DNA of 21,643 nt from an uncultured Ruminococcus sp. (lineage in GTDB: Bacteria; Bacillota; Clostridia; Oscillospirales; Ruminococcaceae). Both the position numbers and the translations under genes were made by a program. Positions 16,453 to 21,643 of this stretch are shown here, in pieces (the first letter of the stretch is position 1; every line of letters begins with the position of its first letter). The notes beneath the pieces are model-generated. The model did not search any database. It was not told the origin of the DNA and saw only the letters and a program-made list of their open reading frames with translations. The stretch lies in NCBI GenBank assembly GCA_947174625.1, contig CAMWJT010000003.1, positions 1 to 21,643 of the forward strand. The letters are read 5' to 3'.

Positions 16453-18879
16453 TTATTCTGTGACAGGCTTTACAGATTCAGCGATTTTGATCAGTTCGTC
16501 AAGGAAGTCGTCAGGCATTTCCTGCACGATAAGAGTGAAAACATACTCACCATTATCCCAGACAAGGAAAGTGCTGGTATAGTATTCACTGCCACGCATG
16601 GTAGGACGTTTTGTGACAAAACCAGAGTATTCCCCTACCTTGACGGGAGTGATTGCGCTGTCATTCTGCTGGATGTCAATGCTGTAGTGAGATTTCGTGC
16701 ATTGCATGAGTTCGAGATTACTTCCCACGTCATTCTTATGACCCTGATAATAGGTTTCAAATGTCGTTCTGTAGTGGGTCGTATAACGTGGCTGACCTTC
16801 GACCGCACGGAAGTCCTCATAATCCTGTGCATTCTGATCGAAGTAGAAGCCATCTGGTAAATAAGTGAGATGATACATGGTATCGAGCGCAGTCGCTCCA
16901 TTCGCAGAAGCTGGTGTGATATGCCAGGTATTGACATCTCCGTTCCAATTCTGGATGTGGAAGCCGTCAACGACAGAAACCGTATTATCGGTCACAGGCT
17001 GAACGGATTCCGCTATTTTTGTGATTACATTGCGCCAGTTATCGGGAATACCACTGTCAACAGAATCGTAATAAATAGAATCAATGGCATCTTCAAACTC
17101 AATTAGGAAGATATAATCACCTTCATCCCAGTAAAGCGAGTGTTTTTCCCAGGTGTATCCTGATTCTTCGTAAATCTTAGTCACTTCAAAAGCAGGATTT
17201 CCGGCGATCGTCATCGGCATAACCGTCATATTTTCGTCAAAGCGGATGTCCGCCTGAAAATCGTTCTTGACGATCTGCTTCACGATCACTTCGCCGCCGT
17301 AGTAATAATCATTTATTTCCGGATTGCGTTTCGCCCGAAGGTGCGTTGTAACCGTCCGGCGAGGGAGTCCGTCACGTCTGGACTCAGCTTCGTACCAGTC
17401 TTCAATATACTGCCAGCCTTCGAAATCGGAATAGAGTTCAGCTGGGATGTAGGCAGGAACATAATCCGTATAGACCTCCGCAGGGACATTTGTGAGATTA
17501 TCGGCAGTAATCAGCCAATAATTCTGATCAGCGGCATTGAGATAACCGCTCTGAACGGTGAAACCGGGAATTTCGGGAAGGTTCTCTGCAACGGGATCAG
17601 CAGAGGTATCGTGCGGCACTGCGGAAACAAGCATTTCAATGATCTCCTCTATAGCATGGTCATCTGCTCCGTTCAGATCATAAGTTTCAATCTGGAAAAT
17701 GTAATCACCTCTGTCCCAGACGATAGAATAGTCTCTGAAAATATCCATATCATGGTAGACATAACCGTTTTTTCCGTCATAAGTGAACGGCTTGAAAATG
17801 CCTTTCCCCTGTTCATAGCAGACAATATCGGCAAACACTCTCTTGATACGTTTTCTGAACTCGAAACGGTAACTGCTGTTGCCTGTAAAGTAACTGCTGT
17901 CAACATCGTATGTGACTACAGACTGCCATATGTCCTCATTTTGGGACATAGCAGAAACATGATAGCTTTCTTCAAGTTTCAGGTTATCGGAATCGACTGT
18001 GATACCGTTCGGCAGATAAGCAGGCAGTTCCATCGTAAGCACTCGGTTTTCAGCCCCATCCAGCGAATCCGGGACAAGATAGCGGGCAGTTTCATCACTA
18101 CTGGAAGCATATTCCGTAGCATCGACCATACGAAAGCCGGGAATGATGGGATAACCTCTTTCATCGCAGGAGAGCTCTGTCCAGACCAGACCCATCTGAA
18201 CAGGCGCTTCTGTCACAGCTTCTGTAGGAGATTCCGCAGGCAATTCTTCAGTGGGAGTTTCAGCATTCGCTTGCAAGGGAACAACATTGCTGAGGATTTT
18301 CGGAGAAACTTCCTGTTTATCCTGTTTATCTTGTTTATTCTGGGACTGAACGGATGTATTCTCCGAATCTGAATTCTTGGCAGAAGCAATTGTTCCTTCA
18401 TTTTCCTCAGTCTTGGTAGGATCGGAGGATTTCTTCTGATTGTCAGCCAATTTATTCTGTTCCGATTCGGGACGGAACAATGCAACCTCTTTCTGTTCCT
18501 GATTTTTCTCTGGCATATTTTCTGTTGTATCCTGTGTCTCTTCCGTGAAGTCAAGTTCAGCAGTCTGCATGTCCTCTGATACGACTATGCCGAGCCGATT
18601 CAGAGAATAGATTCCGCCAAAAGTACCCGTACAGATCAGCAGGCATGCCGCAGCAGCGAAAGCTCTTCGCCAGCCGTATGGATATACGACAGCAGTTTCC
18701 TGAACATCAGAGTCCTGAATCAGACTGCTGTTTTTCTGCATCTGGTATTTCCGCTCACTCATTGCAAGAATCTTCTTCATCTGTTGAGGGCTTGCCGCAG
18801 GACCATGTTCCGCAATCTGCTCAATTGTCTGATGATCCGCATAATGCAGTGCATAAAGTTCGTTTTTCGTCAATTTCAT
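16453..18879 (-). CDS. Single-pass membrane protein with three DUF4367-like repeats, probable anti-sigma or sensor partner
   Basis: An 808-aa protein with a cytoplasmic N-terminus of about 70 residues, one membrane helix (72-92, FAAAACLLICTGTFGG) and a long outer part. Residues about 100-235 are a low-complexity linker rich in E, Q, K, T and P, including KQDKQDKQE. Then come three related domains at about 244-421, 435-628 and 636-808. Each starts IPGF/VDGF, has an (A)Y(L/I)P-type strand and ends with a W-D-x-G-(D/E)-Y-(I/V)-F strand (WDRGDYIFQIE, WDEGDYIFLIE, WDNGEYVFTLI) and a short helix. This repeat is DUF4367-like, common in clostridial proteins encoded next to ECF sigma factors. The start overlaps the sigma stop by 4 nt (ATGA) with AAGGAGG 9 nt ahead, so translation is coupled. 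Inference: the N-terminal tail holds the sigma factor and the outer repeats sense the envelope. No classic anti-sigma zinc motif is present. Confidence 0.75.
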   Translation of the reverse strand: MKLTKNELYALHYADHQTIEQIAEHGPAASPQQMKKILAMSERKYQMQKNSSLIQDSDVQETAVVYPYGWRRAFAAAACLLICTGTFGGIYSLNRLGIVVSEDMQTAELDFTEETQDTTENMPEKNQEQKEVALFRPESEQNKLADNQKKSSDPTKTEENEGTIASAKNSDSENTSVQSQNKQDKQDKQEVSPKILSNVVPLQANAETPTEELPAESPTEAVTEAPVQMGLVWTELSCDERGYPIIPGFRMVDATEYASSSDETARYLVPDSLDGAENRVLTMELPAYLPNGITVDSDNLKLEESYHVSAMSQNEDIWQSVVTYDVDSSYFTGNSSYRFEFRKRIKRVFADIVCYEQGKGIFKPFTYDGKNGYVYHDMDIFRDYSIVWDRGDYIFQIETYDLNGADDHAIEEIIEMLVSAVPHDTSADPVAENLPEIPGFTVQSGYLNAADQNYWLITADNLTNVPAEVYTDYVPAYIPAELYSDFEGWQYIEDWYEAESRRDGLPRRTVTTHLRAKRNPEINDYYYGGEVIVKQIVKNDFQADIRFDENMTVMPMTIAGNPAFEVTKIYEESGYTWEKHSLYWDEGDYIFLIEFEDAIDSIYYDSVDSGIPDNWRNVITKIAESVQPVTDNTVSVVDGFHIQNWNGDVNTWHITPASANGATALDTMYHLTYLPDGFYFDQNAQDYEDFRAVEGQPRYTTHYRTTFETYYQGHKNDVGSNLELMQCTKSHYSIDIQQNDSAITPVKVGEYSGFVTKRPTMRGSEYYTSTFLVWDNGEYVFTLIVQEMPDDFLDELIKIAESVKPVTE

Positions 18880-19460
18880 AGAAATTCCTCCTTTATCGTG
18901 AAGTCAAATTCAAAGTCCTTTTGTTCGAGCATTCCTCTCAGACGTTTAATGGCTCTGCTCGAACGCATTCGGACAGCTACGGGATTAAGATGGACAATTT
19001 TTCCAATCTCGGCAGAATTCCGGTTGTAATAGTACTTCTGAATGATGATCGTTGCATCCGGCTCCCCCAAAGAAAGAATTTTCTCCAGAAGTTGTCTGGC
19101 GGCTACCGTTTTTTCATAATCCTCGGCAATATTTACTTCGGAAACCATTTCTTCAAATCCTTCTTCGATGGAAATCGTTCTGCCTGATTCTGATGACAAC
19201 CGACGAAAAGCAGTAATTGCCATACGTTTCGCCAGAGTGCCGATGTAACTTTTTAAATTTCCTTCATAGACGCTGTCCAGATGCAGAAAAACTTCTGCAA
19301 AGATATCGCTCATACATTCATCTGCATCTTCCCGGCTGCCGACACTGCCCAGCTTACTCCAGACGATGGTATAGACATAATTGCTGTACTGCGCAAATAG
19401 TGCCTGATGACCTTCCAACGGTGATTTTTTTATCAATGAACGTATTTCGCTGTCAGTCAT
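18876..19460 (-). CDS. ECF-type RNA polymerase sigma factor
   Basis: A 194-aa sigma-70 family protein of ECF layout. Region 2 lies at about residues 20-90 (LFAQYSNYVYTIVW, EDADECMSDIFAEVFLHL, then SYIGTLAKRMAITAFRR). A linker of about 40 residues follows, then region 4 at about 132-178 (ATIIIQKYYYNRNSAEIGKI, RMRSSRAIKRLRGML). It recruits RNA polymerase to a regulon that cannot be read from the window. The start is ATG 19460 with GAGGTG 7 nt ahead. The gene downstream overlaps by 4 nt and encodes the probable membrane-bound controller. No other function is likely. Confidence 0.9.
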   Translation of the reverse strand: MTDSEIRSLIKKSPLEGHQALFAQYSNYVYTIVWSKLGSVGSREDADECMSDIFAEVFLHLDSVYEGNLKSYIGTLAKRMAITAFRRLSSESGRTISIEEGFEEMVSEVNIAEDYEKTVAARQLLEKILSLGEPDATIIIQKYYYNRNSAEIGKIVHLNPVAVRMRSSRAIKRLRGMLEQKDFEFDFTIKEEFL

Positions 19461-19509
19461 GTGATGTCACCTCGTTAAAAGCAAATGATTCATGCATGAT
19501 TGCTTTCAC

Positions 19510-19546
19510 TATATACAATCGCAAAAACATAGGAAAGTGTAACACT
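19510..19546 (-). promoter_or_regulatory. Possible autoregulated promoter of the ECF sigma gene
   Basis: Upstream of the sigma gene on the minus strand lies AGTGTTACACTTTCC, an 11-nt palindrome (19536-19546), followed after about 18 nt by TTGTATATAG. There is no good sigma-A -35. The layout could be an ECF-type -35/-10 pair or an operator. Only one copy was seen in the window, so this is weak. Confidence 0.3.
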
Positions 19547-19566
19547 AAAAAAAAAATCAGCAAAAA

Positions 19567-19615
19567 ATTCCCCGCCTCTAAGCAAACGAAGTAAGCGAAA
19601 GTGGGGGGATGAATT
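19567..19615 (+). repeat. Left-end subterminal hairpin of the IS605-type element
   Basis: CCCC at 19570-19573 pairs with the G-run at 19603-19608, and CTAAGC/GTAAGCG-rich sequence fills the interior, followed by ATGAATTG. The pattern of CCCCGCC...AAGCGAAAG.GGGGGATGAATTG is typical of left ends recognised by Y1 (TnpA) transposases. Confidence 0.6.
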
Positions 19616-19682
19616 GTGTTCTTCTTGACAAAACCTGAAAAATAGGAGATAATGAAAATAGAAAATCTAAGGATGTGAAACT

Positions 19683-20468
19683 ATGGCGAACAAAACATAA
19701 AAGTTCAGAATTTATCCGGATGCACAAGACTGGTCTACAATTACTATCTGGCTAAGAAAATCAAGCTGTATCAGGAAGACAAATCCCGTTTTTCCTATAC
19801 ACAGTGTGCAGGCGATATGGAAAAACTAAAACAAGAAGATGACTATCTGTTTTTGTCAGAAGTAGATAGTATTGCCTTACAGCAGTCACCCCGGCATCTG
19901 GAAACTGCTTTTCAGAACTTTATGCACGAACTATAAAGACAGTAACGGAAATGAAGCCGCTTATCCCAGATACTACAGACAAGCTGAAAAACGTCTGAAA
20001 CGGGAACAGCGTAAATTGTCACTGATGCAGAAAAACTCAAAGAATCGCCAGAAACAGAAGATGAAAGTTGCAAGACTGCATGAAAAAGTAGCAAATCAAC
20101 GAAAAAATTTTCTACACAAGTTGTCACGGAAATTAGCAGATACTTATGATTGTATCTGCATCGAAAATTTGAATATGCAGGCAATGGCACAGGCATTGCA
20201 CTTTGGTAAATTTGTTACGGATAACGGCTGGGGTATGTTTACCACATTTCTGCAATATAAACTCAAAGAACTGGGTAAAAAACTTGTAAAAATAGATAAA
20301 TTCTTTGCAAACAGTCAGCTTTGCTCTTGTTATGGTTATAAGAACCCTGCTACAAAAGATTTGTCTGTCAGAGTATGGGACTGTCCTGCCTGTGGAACAC
20401 ACCATGACAGAAATAGCAATGCTGCCATCAATATCAGAAACGAGGATATGCGGGCAGTTTTTGCATAA
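19683..20468 (+). pseudogene. tnpB: tnpB pseudogene with stop, frameshift and internal deletion
   Basis: TnpB is the RNA-guided RuvC-type nuclease of IS605-family elements, usually 370-400 aa. Here the ATG at 19683 gives MANKT, then an in-frame TAA at 19698, then KFRIYPDAQD. About 12 residues are missing and the frame shifts to TRLVYNYYLAKKIKLYQ, which runs through SEVDSIALQQ to a stop at 19934-19936. A further frame resumes at about 19926 with YPRYYRQAEKRLKREQRKLS, so the segment between FQNF and this point is gone. That segment normally carries the GIDLG aspartate of RuvC-I. The C-terminal part is kept: CIENLNM (RuvC-II Glu), a zinc finger with one Cys displaced (CSCYGYKN instead of CSxCG; second half CPACG) and HDRNSNAAINI (RuvC-III Asp). 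AAGGATG precedes the ATG. The product cannot be an active nuclease. Confidence 0.85.
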
Positions 20469-20605
20469 AGCAACATAAATCAACATAAAAAACCGTGGGA
20501 CGCACGGAGTTAGCCTGCATCACTACAACATCTCTGCTAAATCACAGAGTATCAGACTGGTGAAACAGGAAGTCCACGCCTCTTTAGGCAGGGGAGGACG
20601 TCACC
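20469..20605 (+). ncRNA. Right end / omegaRNA-like region downstream of tnpB
   Basis: The segment behind the tnpB stop contains CCGTGGGACGCACGG, CTCTGCTAAATCACAGAG and GCCTCTTTAGGC hairpins and ends with the typical GGGGAGGACGTCAC right end. In this family the transcript of the tnpB 3' part and right end forms the guide (omega) RNA, whose guide is the flanking DNA, here CTGCTTGCGTTTTGAATC. Whether it is still transcribed is unknown. Confidence 0.5.
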
Positions 20606-21643
20606 TGCTTGCGTTTTGAATCATAGCGGTATATTCTGTAAGTCAGAACATCTTCGTCATTGAATTGATTGTTTGTTGCGATAAGATTTCTTTTAAGTTG
20701 ACTGGGTGTAAACATATTTTTCGGATGCAGATATACTTCATGTATGCTGATAAAAACAGCGTAATAATCACCGCCAAATATTTCTGATATTTTTTCCGCA
20801 ACTCCCGGATAAAACATTGCAGAAGCTCCATTGAGATGAGCAGTATTTGTAACAGCAATCATAGGTATTAATTTATTTATTTTCAGTTCGCCATTCTTCA
20901 CACGTTCAAGTGCTTCGTCTGCTGAAAGTCCATTGCACTGTTTGCTGCACAGCTCACTAATACTGAAAAACAATCGTTCAGGATATAATATACAGGAATT
21001 ATTTATTGCGTCCTGCATAATCTGTTCAGCAGATATGTTATATTTTTCAAGTATGTCCTTTGTAACTTTTGCAGACGTAAACTTTACGTCATTATGCGAA
21101 ACTTTCATATATGCACATATTGCCATATCGCCAAAACGATCGTATACTGCATCTTCAAGGCGGACAGAATTTTTTGCAAAATTAATTGCCCTTATCATCA
21201 GTCTTGATTTCAGATTTTCATAATTATCAGCAATTAAAATATCATCAAGTTCAGTACCAGTGTTATGAGTAAGTATTTCCTGCGCAATTGTTTCCTTAAT
21301 GGTTTCTGTATCTGATTTCATGGCATCTTTATAGTACGCATCAAGTTTAAAACGCATTATTGTTTTAGTTTCTGTATTTTTGTCAGCCCTGATATTGCAT
21401 ATAAGGTAATTGCCATTAAGTACCTCGTTTTTGCTGTTATGATACACTTTGTTAGTATCAGCAATAATTTCTGCAAGTTCACTGTTATCTGCTGACAAGC
21501 CGTCTGCATAAATCTGCAAGTCAGTTTCGTTAAAAGAAAAACGTTCGTCTTTCATAAGCATATCTATTATTTCAAGTCCGAATTTTAAAATAGCACTGTT
21601 TAACAGATTTTCCTCCACTACCGGAAGAAACAGACCGATTGCC
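20584..21643 (-). CDS. DUF5688 family protein, partial at the window edge and cut at its 3' end by the IS
   Basis: A family of unknown function common in Lachnospiraceae and Ruminococcaceae. The C-terminal half shows the family pattern: MIAVTNTAHLNGASAMFYP, then GVAEKISEIFGGDYYAVFIS, IHEVYLHP and NDEDVLTYRIYRYD. No membrane segment, signal peptide or catalytic motif is visible. The reading frame stays open to the right edge with coding-like residues (AIGLFLPV) ahead of the GTG at 21618, so the real start lies outside the window. The last few codons (VTSSPA) are encoded by the right end of the IS605-type element, so the natural tail has been replaced by a few foreign residues. Loss of function is not obvious, since conserved residues remain. 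The minus-strand gene has no terminator of its own before the element. Confidence 0.75.
   Translation of the reverse strand, partial: AIGLFLPVVEENLLNSAILKFGLEIIDMLMKDERFSFNETDLQIYADGLSADNSELAEIIADTNKVYHNSKNEVLNGNYLICNIRADKNTETKTIMRFKLDAYYKDAMKSDTETIKETIAQEILTHNTGTELDDILIADNYENLKSRLMIRAINFAKNSVRLEDAVYDRFGDMAICAYMKVSHNDVKFTSAKVTKDILEKYNISAEQIMQDAINNSCILYPERLFFSISELCSKQCNGLSADEALERVKNGELKINKLIPMIAVTNTAHLNGASAMFYPGVAEKISEIFGGDYYAVFISIHEVYLHPKNMFTPSQLKRNLIATNNQFNDEDVLTYRIYRYDSKRKQVTSSPA

Larger units (their letters stand above)
19565..20605 (+). mobile_element. IS200/IS605-type element (IS1341-like, tnpB only), decayed
   Basis: A left-end hairpin at about 19567-19615, a broken tnpB on the + strand and a right-end segment finishing near GGGGAGGACGTCAC (about 20593-20606) define the element. 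No tnpA transposase is present. Exact ends cannot be fixed because such elements make no target duplication or terminal inverted repeats. It lies between the sigma gene and the DUF5688 gene and cuts into the 3' end of the latter. Confidence 0.75.

Noticed and set aside
17341..18372. A 343-codon open frame on the + strand
   Set aside because: It is antisense to the DUF4367-repeat gene, which has clear domain repeats, membrane helix, ribosome site and coupling to the sigma gene. The antisense product shows no recognisable domain.
19683..20468. tnpB as a domesticated nuclease-dead repressor (TldR-like)
   Set aside because: Domesticated repressors keep an intact reading frame; here there is an early stop, a frameshift and a large deletion, so simple decay is more likely.
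1..21643. CRISPR array, tRNA or rRNA genes, prophage genes, toxin-antitoxin pair
   Set aside because: No regularly spaced repeats, RNA gene signatures, phage structural genes or small toxin-antitoxin gene pairs were recognised on either strand.

Overview
The window looks like part of the chromosome of a low-GC anaerobic Firmicute, most likely a Ruminococcus-like or Lachnospiraceae-like gut clostridium. The grounds are AT-rich genes with strong AGGAGG-type ribosome sites, a DUF4367-type lipoprotein-like anti-sigma partner, a DUF5688 gene and a clostridial-type IS200/IS605 tnpB. This is an inference from gene families; no rRNA or other taxonomic marker is present.

Positions 1-12591 (+ strand) hold one tightly packed six-gene operon: (1) an 867-aa HIRAN-domain protein with a recombinase-like SAM fold and winged-helix-like segments; (2) a 409-aa helical and coiled-coil protein; (3) a 479-aa short Hsp70/DnaK-like ATPase with a complete nucleotide site but no helical lid; (4) a 781-aa UvrD/Rep-like SF1 helicase with an N-terminal Cys cluster; (5) a 1039-aa DrmA-like DEXH helicase; (6) a 602-aa DrmB-like DUF1998 protein. 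Gaps are 17, -4, 3, 4 and 11 nt. DrmA plus DrmB is the conserved core of DISARM anti-phage systems, but no DNA methyltransferase and no phospholipase-D nuclease (DrmC) is visible. HIRAN, coiled-coil, Hsp70 and UvrD proteins take their place. I read this as a methylase-free, DISARM-related defence system in which chaperone-like and helicase modules sense or process invading DNA. It is the most interesting content of the window. The operon's promoter, and possibly more genes, lie upstream of the window.

Positions 12592-13134 are non-coding apart from a decayed 5' fragment of an ISAs1-family transposase and two hairpins, one of them the likely terminator of the next operon. Positions 13135-16330 (- strand) carry an ABC exporter operon (FtsX-type permease, then a LolD/MacB-type ATPase) behind a perfect-consensus sigma-A promoter. 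Positions 16406-19546 (- strand) carry an ECF sigma factor translationally coupled to a large single-pass protein with three extracytoplasmic DUF4367-like repeats, ending in a strong hairpin terminator.

Positions about 19565-20605 are an IS200/IS605-type element. Its tnpB is broken by an in-frame stop, a frameshift and a large internal deletion, while both hairpin ends remain. The element sits in the 3' end of a DUF5688 gene (- strand) that runs off the right edge of the window.
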